A DNA stretch of 64,000 bases from Bradyrhizobium sp. AUGA SZCCT0158 (GTDB taxonomy: Bacteria > Pseudomonadota > Alphaproteobacteria > Rhizobiales > Xanthobacteraceae), in NCBI RefSeq assembly GCF_018130065.1, contig NZ_JAFCME010000014.1, positions 1 through 64,000 on the forward strand. Direction: 5' to 3'. The translations under genes were made by a program, and so were the position numbers. Positions 38,956 to 48,224 of the stretch are shown here, one piece after another (within the stretch, counting starts at the first letter, position 1; every line of letters starts with the position of its first letter). The notes under the pieces were generated by a model, which was not told where the DNA came from, made no database searches, and worked only from the letters and a program-made list of their open reading frames with translations.

Positions 38956-40191
38956 GTGGTAATTTCTTCTGAATTCATTCGAGATTCCGAACTGTTCGTC
39001 CCCGACTCGCGCCGAGCCTGGGCCCGGCTTGCCGTGGCCGTACTGATCGGCTCGCTCGGCAGCGTCGGCATGTGGTCGGTGGTGGTCGCGCTGCCGGTGG
39101 TGCAGCAGGATTTTGGCGCCACGCGAGGCGCGGCGTCACTGGCCTTCACCATGATGATGCTCGGTTTCGGTTTGGGCCAGGTGATCACAGGCAAAATATC
39201 CGACCGCTACGGTATCGTCACCGCGATCGGGCTTGGCATCAGTATTCTGGGCCTCGGCTATATCGTCGCCGGCATCTCATGGTCGATCTGGCCGTACATT
39301 CTCGTGCATTTTGCCATCGGGCTTTCTTCGGCGGCAACCTTCGGGCCGCTGATGGCGGAAGCCTCGCACTGGTTCGAGCGCTACCGCGGGCTGGCGGTCG
39401 CGATCGCCGCCAGCGGCAACTACATCGGCGGTGCGGTCTGGCCGTCGCTGGTGAACTGGGGCATGCAGACCTATGGCTGGCGCACCACCCATATCGCGCT
39501 CGGTATCTTCACTGCCGTGGCGATGACGCTGGCGCTGATCGGCTTGCGCGTGCTGATGGGCGCAGGGGTGCGCCGCAGCCACGCCAACGCGCTGCCGCCG
39601 CGGCTCGACCTGAAGCTGTCAACCAATGCGCTCACCGTGATCCTGGGGCTCGCCAGCATCTCATGCTGCGTGGCGATGTCGATGCCGCAGGTTCATATCG
39701 TCGCATATTGCAACGATCTCGGCTATGGCGTGGCGCGCGGCGCCGAAATGCTGTCGCTGATGCTGGGTCTCGGCATCATCAGCCGCATCGGCTCTGGTTT
39801 CCTGGCCGACAAGATCGGCGGCATCCCGACGCTGCTGATCGGCTCGGTCGCGCAAGGCACCGCGCTTCTTTTCTACCTGTTCTTCGATGGCCTGACCTCG
39901 CTCTACCTGATTTCCGCGATGTTCGGGCTGTTCCAGGGCGGCATCGTGCCGAGCTACGCCATCATCGTCCGCGAGACGATGCCGGCTTCGGAGGCTGCGA
40001 CACGCGTCGGGTTCGTGATCCTGGCTTCGGTGTTCGGCATGTCGTTCGGGGGGTGGATTTCCGGAGTCATCTTCGACGCCACCGGCTCCTACGCCGCCGC
40101 GTTTACCAACGGCGTCGCCTGGAACCTGGTCAACATCGCCATCATGGTGCTGCTGTTGATGCGCGCGCGGCAGCGGATGGCGATGGCCTAG
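38956..40191 (+). CDS. MFS transporter
   Basis: The 411-residue protein, from GTG 38956, has twelve predicted membrane helices and the loop-2 motif GKISDRYG, plus a related GFLADKIGG in the second half. The family (monocarboxylate/oxalate-formate-antiporter-like, CynX/NimT relatives) moves small organic anions; the substrate is not determinable. It follows the amidase by 147 bp on the same strand and might import or export its substrate or product. Confidence 0.88.
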   Translation: MVISSEFIRDSELFVPDSRRAWARLAVAVLIGSLGSVGMWSVVVALPVVQQDFGATRGAASLAFTMMMLGFGLGQVITGKISDRYGIVTAIGLGISILGLGYIVAGISWSIWPYILVHFAIGLSSAATFGPLMAEASHWFERYRGLAVAIAASGNYIGGAVWPSLVNWGMQTYGWRTTHIALGIFTAVAMTLALIGLRVLMGAGVRRSHANALPPRLDLKLSTNALTVILGLASISCCVAMSMPQVHIVAYCNDLGYGVARGAEMLSLMLGLGIISRIGSGFLADKIGGIPTLLIGSVAQGTALLFYLFFDGLTSLYLISAMFGLFQGGIVPSYAIIVRETMPASEAATRVGFVILASVFGMSFGGWISGVIFDATGSYAAAFTNGVAWNLVNIAIMVLLLMRARQRMAMA

Positions 40192-40240
40192 ATCGGGGTG
40201 ACGGTTCTTCGAACCGCCACCCCGCTCCATCTTCTTGCGT

Positions 40241-40334
40241 GAGCATGATCTCCGAACGCTTTTCCGCGTTTGTCGCGAGGGAAAGCCGTTACCCGCGCTG
40301 CGCTAACGCGGCCCTGCGGGTCCGGATCATGCTC
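40241..40334. repeat. Palindromic repeat with GAGCATGATC arms
   Basis: GAGCATGATC (40241-40250) and GATCATGCTC (40325-40334) are exact inverted ends, also found at 544-590, around a longer interior with GTTACCCGCGCTGCGCTAAC. It lies between convergent MFS and rhodanese genes. Confidence 0.7.
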
Positions 40335-40341
40335 GCGCCAA

Positions 40342-40719
40342 TTATCCCTTCTCGACTTCGCCGCCGGCCTCCAGCCAGCCCTTGAAGCCGCCAAGGTTGC
40401 GGACGTTATCGTATCCCATGTCCTTCAGGGTCTTGCCGACCAGCGCCGAGCGCCCGCCGGATGCGCAGTAGGCGACCACCGTCTTGGATCGATCGAACGC
40501 CGCGTCGTGCAGCGCGGAAGCTGGATCGGCACGAAATTCCACAAGTCCTCGCGGAATGGCGAGCGCGCCCGGCACCTTGCCCGATGTTGCGACCTCGGCC
40601 GGTTCACGGACGTCGAGAAAAAGCACGTCGGCCCGGCCAACCAGTTTCTTCGCTTCATCCGGGCTGATACGCGGCACCTCGGCTTCGGCTTCGGCCAGCA
40701 TCGTCTGTACTGTTTTCAT
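40342..40719 (-). CDS. Rhodanese-like sulfurtransferase
   Basis: The 125-residue single rhodanese domain has LFLDVREPAEVATSGKVPGALAIPRG and the active loop VVAYCASGGRS with the catalytic Cys. The IPRGLVEFRADP pattern is typical of small single-domain rhodaneses. It may carry persulfide for sulfur transfer or thiol protection. The start at 40719 gives the family N-terminus (MKTVQTMLAEAEAEVP). Confidence 0.88.
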   Translation of the reverse strand: MKTVQTMLAEAEAEVPRISPDEAKKLVGRADVLFLDVREPAEVATSGKVPGALAIPRGLVEFRADPASALHDAAFDRSKTVVAYCASGGRSALVGKTLKDMGYDNVRNLGGFKGWLEAGGEVEKG

Positions 40720-40859
40720 TTTTGTTTCCTCCCGGATCAAGACGCGGTTGCGTCCATTGGGGCGAGTAAGGCGCAAACCCCCGGCGGTTGCAATGGCAAA
40801 GGACTGCATGCGAATTCTGATGCCGAGGCTTGGTGCGGCCCTCTGTCGCAACGTATGTC

Positions 40860-41264
40860 TCACACCGCCTGGCCCGCCTTCAACAACGAGCAGCCCGTGA
40901 TCTTGAAACTGCCGTCGGGCTGCTGCTCCAGCGTATACAGCGCCTCCCATGCCTCGCCATTGGCATCGACGATGTGGACGCGCTGGGCGATCTGGCCACC
41001 CGCCGCGCGGGCTTCGCCGAACTCAAAACTCTTGTGGCGATAGACCGGCGGATAGGCCTGCCGGACCATCTGCATAAAGATATCGGCTTCCGGAAAAATC
41101 TGCTGGATCGACGGCGCCGCGTGAGAATAGGCGGCGGCGGAATCGTCGCGGCCAAAAGCCTGCTCCTGCGCGCGGATCACGCTTTGCGCGGTAGCAACGT
41201 CGTCAGCGAAGGCCGGCGATCCAATTCCGATCAGGAAGACGACAAGGAGAGCAAGAGCGCGCAT
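40860..41264 (-). CDS. DUF4864 secreted protein
   Basis: The 134-residue precursor has a signal peptide (MRALALLVVFLIGIGSPAFA), then VIRAQEQAFGRDDSAAAYSHAAPSIQQIFPEADIFMQMVRQAYPPVYRHKSFEFG, VQIVD-like strands and a C-terminal FKITGCSLLK, which matches DUF4864, a SnoaL/NTF2-like periplasmic family. Function unknown. Confidence 0.82.
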   Translation of the reverse strand: MRALALLVVFLIGIGSPAFADDVATAQSVIRAQEQAFGRDDSAAAYSHAAPSIQQIFPEADIFMQMVRQAYPPVYRHKSFEFGEARAAGGQIAQRVHIVDANGEAWEALYTLEQQPDGSFKITGCSLLKAGQAV

Positions 41265-41362
41265 GCGGATATTCCCTGGCTGATGCAGCGAGTTACGGCC
41301 AAGTCGGCCGAAAGTTGCATCCATCTCGCCAGCGGTGCAAGCGGCTCCTGGGGTTGAAGTGG

Positions 41363-41554
41363 CTACTGGCCGCTCGCCAGGCGCCGCAGGCCGGACGCGG
41401 TCAAACCGAGTTCGCCGAGCCGCCGCACTGCGTATCCGAGACCGACCAGCCGCTCCCAGTGCAGCTGTGGAATTTCACGCTGCGCATCGCCCTTGCTGAC
41501 TTCGCGCAAGGAGGCGAATTCGTCGGCGCTGAGGGCAGGGTGTGGTTCGCTCAT
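41363..41554 (-). CDS. Small protein coupled to the transglutaminase gene
   Basis: The 63-residue protein (MSEPHPALSADEFASLREVSKGDAQREIPQLHWERLVGLGYAVRRLGELGLTASGLRRL) looks like a winged-helix fragment that reads as an archaeal-type PadR/MarR wing: helix, helix, and a L.LT..G... end. Its ATG overlaps the transglutaminase stop by ATGA, so the two are co-translated. DNA binding is possible but unproved. Confidence 0.65.
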   Translation of the reverse strand: MSEPHPALSADEFASLREVSKGDAQREIPQLHWERLVGLGYAVRRLGELGLTASGLRRLASGQ

Positions 41555-42360
41555 GCGGTGACCTCGTCGGTCCACACCTTGAAGCTCGCCAGCGTGTTCG
41601 GGCCGAAGGTCTGGGTGATCGGCACGTCGGAGGCATCGCGGCCCTGCGCAATCAGGACGCGGCCGATCCGCGGCACGTTGTTGCGCGGATCGAACATGTG
41701 CCAGCGCCCGCCGATATAGGCCTCGAACCAGCCGGCGAAATCCCCCACGGCCCAGGGTTTTGGCGTGCCGATGTCGCTGAGATAGCCGGTGCAATAGCGC
41801 GCCGGAATGTTCATGCAGCGGCAGAACGTGATGGCGAGATGAGCATAGTCGCGGCAGACGCCCTTGCCTTCGCTATAGGCCTCCCACGCCGTCTTGGTGG
41901 CGCGGGCGTGCTCGTAACCGAACGCGATATGGCGATGCACGAAATCGCAGATCGCCTGCACCCGCGCCCAGCCCGGCGGCGTCTTCTCGAACAATTGCCA
42001 GGCGATGTCAGAAAGCCGGTCGGTTTCGCAATAGCGGCTGCCGAGCAGATAGACCAACGTGTCCGCAGGCAGATCCTCGACCGCGTGCTGGACCGCCGAG
42101 GAAAACACCGGATCGGGCAGGCCGGAGTCGCGAACGACGCCATCGGCGGCAAGACGCAGGCGCCCCGCAGGTGCCACCATGCGGCTGCACCAATTGCCGA
42201 ACATGTCGCGATAGGGCGTGATCTCGACCGCAGGCGTGGTGGTCAGGAAGTCCGGCACGATGACATCGGAGGCGCGCGTGAAATGTGTGCCCAGCACCAT
42301 GATCATGGGGGTCGGCTGCGGGAAATCGTAGAGCATTTCGAATCCGACGCGCAGCTTCAT
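41551..42360 (-). CDS. Transglutaminase-like cysteine protease family protein
   Basis: The 269-residue protein has an N-terminal beta domain and a transglutaminase core: EGKGVCRDYAHLAITFCR (catalytic Cys), IPARYCTGYL, and GWFEAYIGGRWHMFDPRNN with the His and Asp. The family includes peptidases and amidases; the exact activity is unknown. I start at 42360 (MKLRVGFEM); 42369 would add three residues. It is coupled to the small gene downstream. Confidence 0.87.
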   Translation of the reverse strand: MKLRVGFEMLYDFPQPTPMIMVLGTHFTRASDVIVPDFLTTTPAVEITPYRDMFGNWCSRMVAPAGRLRLAADGVVRDSGLPDPVFSSAVQHAVEDLPADTLVYLLGSRYCETDRLSDIAWQLFEKTPPGWARVQAICDFVHRHIAFGYEHARATKTAWEAYSEGKGVCRDYAHLAITFCRCMNIPARYCTGYLSDIGTPKPWAVGDFAGWFEAYIGGRWHMFDPRNNVPRIGRVLIAQGRDASDVPITQTFGPNTLASFKVWTDEVTA

Positions 42361-42551
42361 TCGAAACACTTTCTTGGCTGAATACCTGCTCGAAATGGCT
42401 ACGAAACCACCGAATACAAGGCTTTTGCTGCTTTATTCGACCAAATGCGCCTCTCGACAGAGAAAACGATAGCTAATTGCCGCAAAAGCGCGCACGCTGC
42501 GCCGATGTCCGAACAACCCGATGGTTCCGTGCACAGACGAGGTCTGTTGCC

Positions 42552-42821
42552 ATGACGATGCGCTCGCGACGGGAAACGATTCATTTCAGGCACCCGTTCC
42601 GCATCAAGGGAATCGATCGCCAACTCGCGCCCGGCGCTTACGAAGTCGTCACCGATGAGGAGATGATCGAAGGGCTGTCGTTCCCGTGCTTCCGGCGTGT
42701 CGCCACCATGATCATGGTCCCAGCAGCGGCGCCGCACCGATCTTCGATGGAAATGATTTCGATCAGTTCGGTCGATCTGTCCGATGCGCAGCGCATCGAC
42801 GCGAGCGCGCCTCGTGACTGA
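42552..42821 (+). CDS. Hypothetical protein (89 residues)
   Basis: MTMRSRRETIHFRHPFRIKGIDRQLAPGAYEVVTDEEMIEGLSFPCFRRVATMIMVP shows an all-beta pattern common in small Rhizobiales proteins of unknown function. Start ATG 42552 is preferred over 42477 because earlier codons are unconserved. Its last 8 bases overlap the next gene. Confidence 0.6.
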   Translation: MTMRSRRETIHFRHPFRIKGIDRQLAPGAYEVVTDEEMIEGLSFPCFRRVATMIMVPAAAPHRSSMEMISISSVDLSDAQRIDASAPRD

Positions 42822-43113
42822 AACCCCGATCGAGCTCGACAAGCATCGCGGCATGGCGGCGCAGAAGGCAACCGATATCCGCCGCGTGCTGGCCGACGTC
42901 GAGGCCAACGCGAAACTGCTGCGCGACAAGCAGGGCGAGCTCGAAATCCAGCTCCTGGCCGTACCGGCCGCCTCGTGGCCCGAGGCGGTGGCCAAGGCGC
43001 GTTACGTGCTCAATCTCTATTCGGCCAGCCTCGCGCCATCGGACACGCATCACCGCGACCTCGTGAGCGCGGTGCTTGCGGATCTCACCCGGCTCGCCGG
43101 CGATGATGCCTGA
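42814..43113 (+). CDS. Hypothetical helical protein (99 residues)
   Basis: Starting at GTG 42814 inside the previous gene's end, it encodes two long helices (GMAAQKATDIRRVLADVEANAKLLRDKQGELEIQLL and SWPEAVAKARYVLNLYSAS), a possible coiled coil. No family recognised. The overlap suggests coupling with the 42552 gene. Confidence 0.6.
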   Translation: MTETPIELDKHRGMAAQKATDIRRVLADVEANAKLLRDKQGELEIQLLAVPAASWPEAVAKARYVLNLYSASLAPSDTHHRDLVSAVLADLTRLAGDDA

Positions 43114-43203
43114 ACAAGACGAACAAGCGGCTTCGACCAACCAAGACTTTATCCAGCGTGTTCGATGCAAGATCGAACGGCCAAACTGAAAGTATCTTAT
43201 CTG

Positions 43204-43392
43204 ATGAAGAATCTCTCGCCCCGTCACGTCAAGACAGAAGAATCGCTTCGCCTCGGTGTCGTGTCCGGCTGGTACTCGACCAAGGTCAGCGGCACCTTCG
43301 TTTCGGGCCCGCATGATTCCGAAGCCGACTGCCTGCGCAGGATTGCCGAAATCAATCCCCCGCCGGCCAAGAAGAAGATGGTGGTGGGTTAA
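43204..43392 (+). CDS. Small hypothetical protein (62 residues)
   Basis: MKNLSPRHVKTEESLRLGVVSGWYSTKVSGTFVSGPHDSEADCLRRIAEINPPP suggests strands and one helix with a Lys-rich end. The earlier in-frame ATG 43165 would add 13 residues; neither start has a strong ribosome site. The DUF1488 gene starts directly after its stop. Confidence 0.5.
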   Translation: MKNLSPRHVKTEESLRLGVVSGWYSTKVSGTFVSGPHDSEADCLRRIAEINPPPAKKKMVVG

Positions 43393-43719
43393 GTGGGAGA
43401 AATCGATGGTACGGTTGTTCCGGCCTTTGAGAACCGCCCGATGACGCTCGCGCGTGGCAGCATCGGGGGTTACGAATATGATCGCATGGTGCTGAAGTTC
43501 TCCATGATGGACGACGGCAGGGAAGTCCCCTGCGCCGTCAGTGCGTCGGCGATGGACGACCTTGAGCGGGTGTCGCGGACGGCGCCGGAACGGCGTGAAG
43601 AACAGTTCGTCCGGCTGCGCGACCGGATCGAACAATGCGCCTCGCGCAAGTTCCAGGCGCGGGAGTTCGAGGGCACCCCTCCCGGCATCATCCTGCGCAG
43701 CATCGATTTTCGCGGCTGA
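43393..43719 (+). CDS. DUF1488 family protein
   Basis: The 108-residue protein, from GTG 43393, carries ARGSIGGYEYDRMVLKFSMMDDGREVPCAVSASAMDDLERV and VRLRDRIEQCASRKFQAREFEG, the DUF1488 layout. The family is small, cytoplasmic and uncharacterised. The first 15 residues are outside the usual family span and the real start could be at a later codon near 43441. Confidence 0.75.
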   Translation: MGEIDGTVVPAFENRPMTLARGSIGGYEYDRMVLKFSMMDDGREVPCAVSASAMDDLERVSRTAPERREEQFVRLRDRIEQCASRKFQAREFEGTPPGIILRSIDFRG

Positions 43720-43896
43720 TGGCCGGGGCCGCGGCGCGGGCCATAACTGGCAGCGCCGCTGCGCGGGCCGGCCTCAAATTGCAAGCGGAGATGACAAATA
43801 TAAGTCGTCGTTGAGGAACTCTGCCTCCGTAGCGCCGTTGCCAACCGATCCCCAAGCGCAGCGGGATTGGCGATCCGCCACAGTCAGCAGTCCAAT

Positions 43897-44145
43897 ATGA
43901 TCAAATCTATTTCTGCCCTCGCGATACTCGCGCTCTTGGGAGCGGCCGTGATCGCTCTGCCGGGCTTCGCGCCAGCGGTGAAAGCCGAGCAAGTCGTTGT
44001 GCTCGCTAAGGCGGACCGGCTGGCCGGCCACGTCGCTGGAGACTGCGCCAGCCAGAACTGGCCGAACATCGCATCATCCTGCCTGCGCGACACAGAATCG
44101 GGTGCGGCCGTTCGTGAGGTGCGCCTGGTCACGGCGCGCCGTTGA
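43897..44145 (+). CDS. Small secreted protein
   Basis: The 82-residue precursor has a signal peptide (MIKSISALAILALLGAAVIALPGFAPAVKA) and a mature part with DCASQNWPNIASSCLRD, a two-cysteine motif found in small Bradyrhizobium periplasmic proteins, and a basic C-terminus. Function unknown. It precedes the response regulator gene by 7 bp. Confidence 0.68.
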   Translation: MIKSISALAILALLGAAVIALPGFAPAVKAEQVVVLAKADRLAGHVAGDCASQNWPNIASSCLRDTESGAAVREVRLVTARR

Positions 44146-44152
44146 ACCGCAT

Positions 44153-44539
44153 ATGATGCCGCTGGATCATTCCCTCCTTCCGCTCGTCGTGCTCGTCGTT
44201 GAGGACGAGATGCTGCTGCGCATGCGCGTGGTCGATATGGTGGAAGACGCCGGCTACGTCCCGGTCGAGGCCGTGGATGCGGACGAAGCCATGGCCATCC
44301 TCCGCTCCCGGTCCGATATCGCGCTGATGCTGACCGATGTTCAGATGCCCGGTAGCATGAACGGGCTGCAACTGGCACACGCGGTCCGCGAGAATTGGCC
44401 GCCCATCAAGATCATCCTGGCGTCCGGACAGCTCAAACTGTCCGGCAGCGACATTCCCTTGGACAGCCGATTTTTCGGCAAACCGCTGCAATCCGACGAA
44501 ATCATCGCGGAAATGCGCGAAATGCTTGGCCCGGCCTGA
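44153..44539 (+). CDS. Single-domain response regulator
   Basis: The 128-residue receiver has VVEDE (16-20), phospho-acceptor D62 in LMLTDVQMPGSMNGLQLAH, and a FGKPL lysine. It is of the type seen beside HWE/HisKA_2 kinases, and one follows 109 bp downstream. ATG 44153 or 44156 may be used. Output is presumably by protein-protein contact. Confidence 0.9.
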   Translation: MMPLDHSLLPLVVLVVEDEMLLRMRVVDMVEDAGYVPVEAVDADEAMAILRSRSDIALMLTDVQMPGSMNGLQLAHAVRENWPPIKIILASGQLKLSGSDIPLDSRFFGKPLQSDEIIAEMREMLGPA

Positions 44540-44648
44540 GCTTGGCAGGAGATGGACATCCGATGGCTCTGCACCGTAACGGTCAGACGGCTGAATCATT
44601 GGCATAAAGAAATGTCCGGAGCCGGACAGATGGTGGTATTCGTTGTCG

Positions 44649-45422
44649 ATGTTCAGAACAGTCCCTGATCCGTATGCCTCCCTCGATGCGTCCGATCCGA
44701 CGTCACCGCAGGAGGAGCTGGCGGCTGAAAACGTCAGTCTCCGGCTGTTGCTGACACAGGCCAAGCTCAGTGCCGAGACGCTGCTTGAGCAGGCCGGCAT
44801 CGACGCCAAGGAGCGCGAAGCCGCCGACAAGCTCCAAAAACTGATCCTCGAGGAGCTTCATCACCGCATCAAGAACACGCTGGCAACCGTGGGCGCCATC
44901 GCGTCGCAAAGTCTTCGCAACGCGCCGAGCACGCAGCATGCGCAGCAAGCGATCGAAGGCCGTCTGCTGGCGCTCGGGCGGGCCCATGATCTGCTGTTGC
45001 AGGCGCGCTGGACCGGTGCGGAGCTGCGAAAGATCGTCCAGGGGGCGACCGAGCCGTTCGACAATCCGGACAAGCCCCGTTTTTCGATTGCCGGGTCCGA
45101 TGTGCAGATCGCATCAGGCGCGGTTATTGCGATCGCGATGACGCTCAACGAGCTCTGCACCAACACCACGAAATTTGGCGCATTGTCGGTGCCCGCCGGT
45201 CACGTGGCCATCAGCTGGGCGATCGATGCGCCGGCATCGCGGCTGCATTTCACCTGGAAGGAACAGGATGGCCCGGCGGTTGCGGCCCCGACGCGCCAGA
45301 GTTTCGGCACGCGCCTGATCGAGACGCTCGGCCGGCAACTCAAAGGCAATGTCAGATTGACCTATGAGCCGAGCGGGTTCGTGTACTTCCTCGATATTCC
45401 CTTGCTCTCGCTTGAGTCCTGA
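44649..45422 (+). CDS. HWE/HisKA_2-type histidine kinase
   Basis: The 257-residue soluble kinase has a short coiled N-terminus, an ILEELHHRIKNTLATVGAIASQSLR dimerisation and phosphotransfer segment (His about 71-72), and an ATPase domain with LNELCTNTTKFGALS and QSFGTRLIETLGRQLKG. No sensor or membrane segment is present, so it probably gets its signal through a partner. It is likely to phosphorylate the receiver encoded just upstream. The N box reads TNTTKFGA, matching the HWE group. Confidence 0.88.
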   Translation: MFRTVPDPYASLDASDPTSPQEELAAENVSLRLLLTQAKLSAETLLEQAGIDAKEREAADKLQKLILEELHHRIKNTLATVGAIASQSLRNAPSTQHAQQAIEGRLLALGRAHDLLLQARWTGAELRKIVQGATEPFDNPDKPRFSIAGSDVQIASGAVIAIAMTLNELCTNTTKFGALSVPAGHVAISWAIDAPASRLHFTWKEQDGPAVAAPTRQSFGTRLIETLGRQLKGNVRLTYEPSGFVYFLDIPLLSLES

Positions 45423-45477
45423 GCGGCTAGGGCGCGCGTCAGCTTGCAACGTGCCGCATCCGCTGCGGCCGCCGGCC

Positions 45478-47067
45478 TTATGCTTCCGCGACCGCCTCGC
45501 TCCACGGCTGGAACACCTCGGTGGCGCCGCTGTTGGTGGCGCCGTCGCGCAGCACGACGCTCGGGCAGGCGAACTTCATCGGCGTGGTCTGGATCCGCGC
45601 TTCCTCGTAATCGAACTGCGCACGCAGGCTCTCCCGCGTTGATTTCGGCAAGCGCACGTCGCCGATCACGATGGCGCCTTCGCTGGCGTCGATGCGCGGC
45701 TGGTGGATCGCCGCGTCCAGGTCCATGCCGTAGTCCATCACGAACGACAGAAGCTGCGTCACCGCGGGCAGGATGCGCCGGCCGCCGGAGGCGCCGATGG
45801 CGGTGCGGCGGCCGTCAGACGCCTGCGCCACCACCGGCGTGTAATTGGTGAGGCAGCGCTTGCCGGGCGCCAGCGAATTCGTCGTGCCCGGCGTCGGGTC
45901 GAACCACATGATGCCGTTGTTCATGGTGATGCCGGTTTGCGGGCAGACGAATTTGGAGCCGAACGATGACAGCAGGGTTTGCGTCACCGCGGCCATGTTG
46001 CCGTCGCGGTCCACGGCCGAGAAATGCGTGGTGCAGGCCGGCGCCAGCGTTTCGGCGCCGAGCGCGCGGCGGCCGTCGGCGTCGCCCATGTCCTTGAGGC
46101 GTTCGCGGTAGGCCGTTTGCAGCGCTTCGGCATAGGCCGTGTAGGCCGCGGCGTCAGGTCCGCTTTTCGCGGGCTGCAGATTTTGCTGCAGCAGGTGCAG
46201 CGTGCGCGCCAGCGTTGGTCCGGCGGTGAGTTCCGGCGTCGCAAACACCTTGCCGCCGCGATAGGGGATCGCCAGCGGTTCGCGCAGAAAAGCCTTGAAC
46301 GGGATGAGATCTTCGACCGACAGCGCGCCGCCGGCTGCTCGCACATCGGCGGCGAGGCTGCGCGCCAGATCGCCTTCGTAGAAATCACGCGGACCCTGCG
46401 CGGCGAGATGCGCCATCGTGGCCTTGAGCTTGTCCTGCGGCAGGCGGACCTTGGTCTTGATCCCCCACGGTGCATTCGGCGGTAATCCATCCACGAGATA
46501 GGCGGCGGCGCTGGCGGGATAGCGCCTGAGATCAAGCGCCGCACTCGCAATCATCAGCGTGGTCCACCAGTCCACCGCAAGGCCCTCACCGGCGAGCGCG
46601 ACGCTGGGCGCGAGCAATTCCTGCCACGGCATTTTGGCGTGGCGACGATGTGCTTCCTCCATGCCGGCGACCACGCCGGGCACCGCGATCGAACCGGGGC
46701 CATGGATGTTGCGGTCGTCCTTGACCCGCGCCCACGGAAACAGATCGGATGCCGCGCCGCCGCTCAGCGGATAATCCTCCAGGCGAAGGCTGAGCGGCGC
46801 CCGCATGCCGTAGTCGATCACTTCATAACGGTCCTCACGGGCGCGGTAGAGCACCATCGCGCCGCCGCCGCCGAGCCCGCTCATCCAGGGTTCCAGCACG
46901 CCCAGAGCAAACGTGGTCGCGATCACGGCATCGACGCAATCGCCGCCCGCCGCCAGCACATCGGCGCCGACCTTGGCCGCCTTGCCGGATTGCGCGGCGA
47001 CGATGCCGCCCTTGGCGGTGACCGCGGGTTTGCGGATCTGCTGGGTGTTGGTGAACTGGTCGCGCAT
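45478..47067 (-). CDS. ggt: Gamma-glutamyltransferase family protein
   Basis: The 529-residue Ntn-hydrolase has a large N-terminal subunit (GGIVAAQSGKAAKVGADVLAAGGDCVDAVIATTFALGVLEPWMSGLGGGGAMV), the autocleavage/nucleophile site CTTHFSAVDRDGNMAAVTQTL, and a small-subunit end with ASGGRRILPAVTQLL. No signal peptide is visible, unlike E. coli Ggt, so it may be cytoplasmic. The family transfers or hydrolyses gamma-glutamyl groups; some members are acylases. The specificity is unknown. Confidence 0.9.
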   Translation of the reverse strand: MRDQFTNTQQIRKPAVTAKGGIVAAQSGKAAKVGADVLAAGGDCVDAVIATTFALGVLEPWMSGLGGGGAMVLYRAREDRYEVIDYGMRAPLSLRLEDYPLSGGAASDLFPWARVKDDRNIHGPGSIAVPGVVAGMEEAHRRHAKMPWQELLAPSVALAGEGLAVDWWTTLMIASAALDLRRYPASAAAYLVDGLPPNAPWGIKTKVRLPQDKLKATMAHLAAQGPRDFYEGDLARSLAADVRAAGGALSVEDLIPFKAFLREPLAIPYRGGKVFATPELTAGPTLARTLHLLQQNLQPAKSGPDAAAYTAYAEALQTAYRERLKDMGDADGRRALGAETLAPACTTHFSAVDRDGNMAAVTQTLLSSFGSKFVCPQTGITMNNGIMWFDPTPGTTNSLAPGKRCLTNYTPVVAQASDGRRTAIGASGGRRILPAVTQLLSFVMDYGMDLDAAIHQPRIDASEGAIVIGDVRLPKSTRESLRAQFDYEEARIQTTPMKFACPSVVLRDGATNSGATEVFQPWSEAVAEA

Positions 47068-47118
47068 GCTGTTGTCCCGTTATTCTTTGTTGGTGTTGAT
47101 TGTCAGAGATCGCGGCTT

Positions 47119-47964
47119 CTATTTCCACCAGGGATATTGGCTCGGCATATCCTGGGATACTTTGCCCGGAAACTCCGGCGGCCGCTTTTCGAGAAAGGCC
47201 TTGACGCCCTCTCGCACGTCGGCGTGGCCGCCGCGCTCGATCGACATCGGCTTGTCGATGTCGAGCAGCTCGAACGGGGCGGGCGCGCCGGAGAAGCGCC
47301 ACAACATCTGCCGCGTCAATGCGACCGAAACGGCTGATGTCCCTTCGGTCATCTCGCGCGCGATCTCCTTAGCACGCTGCAATAGCTCCGCGGGATCGAC
47401 CACTTCACTGACGAGGCCGCCTTGCAGCGCTTCATCGGCGCCGAACGTCCGGCCCGACAGGCACCAGCGCAACGCCTGCGGCAGGCCGACCAGCTTTGGC
47501 AGGAACCAGGCGCTGCCGGCTTCCGGGACGAGACCGCGGCGCGCAAAGATGAAACCGATCTTGGCGCCCCTGGCCGCGATCCTGATATCCATCGGCAACG
47601 TCATGGTGATGCCTACACCCACCGCCGGTCCGTTGATGACGGCGATCGAGGGCTTTCGGCAATTGAAGATCGCCTCGACAAAGCGGCCGCCGCCCGGATT
47701 CGGGCTGGCGAACACGTCGGCGCCGTGGCTGCCGGAGGTGTCGAAACTCGCAGCCCCTCCCGACACGTCGGCGCCGGCGCAGAACGCGCGGCCGGCGCCG
47801 GTGACGATGACGGCGCGGATGCTATCGTCGATGTCGGCGCGGTTGAAGGCGTCAGTAATTTCGGCGCCCATCTGGCCGGTATAGGCGTTGAGCTTGTCCG
47901 GCCGGTTCAGCGTGACGATCATGAACGCGCCATCGAGCTCGCATGCAATGTGCTGGTAGTTCAT
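47119..47964 (-). CDS. Enoyl-CoA hydratase/isomerase family protein
   Basis: The 281-residue crotonase-fold protein carries VTGAGRAFCAGADVSGG, KPSIAVINGPAVGVG (oxyanion hole) and FARRGLVPEAGSAWFLPKLVG with a catalytic-position Glu. It probably hydrates enoyl-CoA in fatty acid or aromatic side-chain breakdown. The start at 47964 gives the typical N-terminus; further upstream codons look intergenic. It lies 51 bp upstream of the gamma-glutamyltransferase gene on the same strand. Confidence 0.88.
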   Translation of the reverse strand: MNYQHIACELDGAFMIVTLNRPDKLNAYTGQMGAEITDAFNRADIDDSIRAVIVTGAGRAFCAGADVSGGAASFDTSGSHGADVFASPNPGGGRFVEAIFNCRKPSIAVINGPAVGVGITMTLPMDIRIAARGAKIGFIFARRGLVPEAGSAWFLPKLVGLPQALRWCLSGRTFGADEALQGGLVSEVVDPAELLQRAKEIAREMTEGTSAVSVALTRQMLWRFSGAPAPFELLDIDKPMSIERGGHADVREGVKAFLEKRPPEFPGKVSQDMPSQYPWWK

Positions 47965-48224
47965 CGACGCCCCCGACTGTTCCCGCCTGGTGCAACCATC
48001 CCAGAAGCATTGTGCTTGTGCAATCAGGGCTCGCGCATGGGTGGGAACTGCAAAGCAGAGAAATCCTGATAACGGCGGGTAGGGGCTCAATTTCAAACAA
48101 TGTTTCACGGCAGATTTCTGCGACGCAACACTGGCATGCTGACGCAAGTGTAAAGGCTGGGTTATTGCTATAGTGGCCCACTAGAGCGCCGTCGTTGCCA
48201 AGAATAACAAAGACCGGGTGGAAA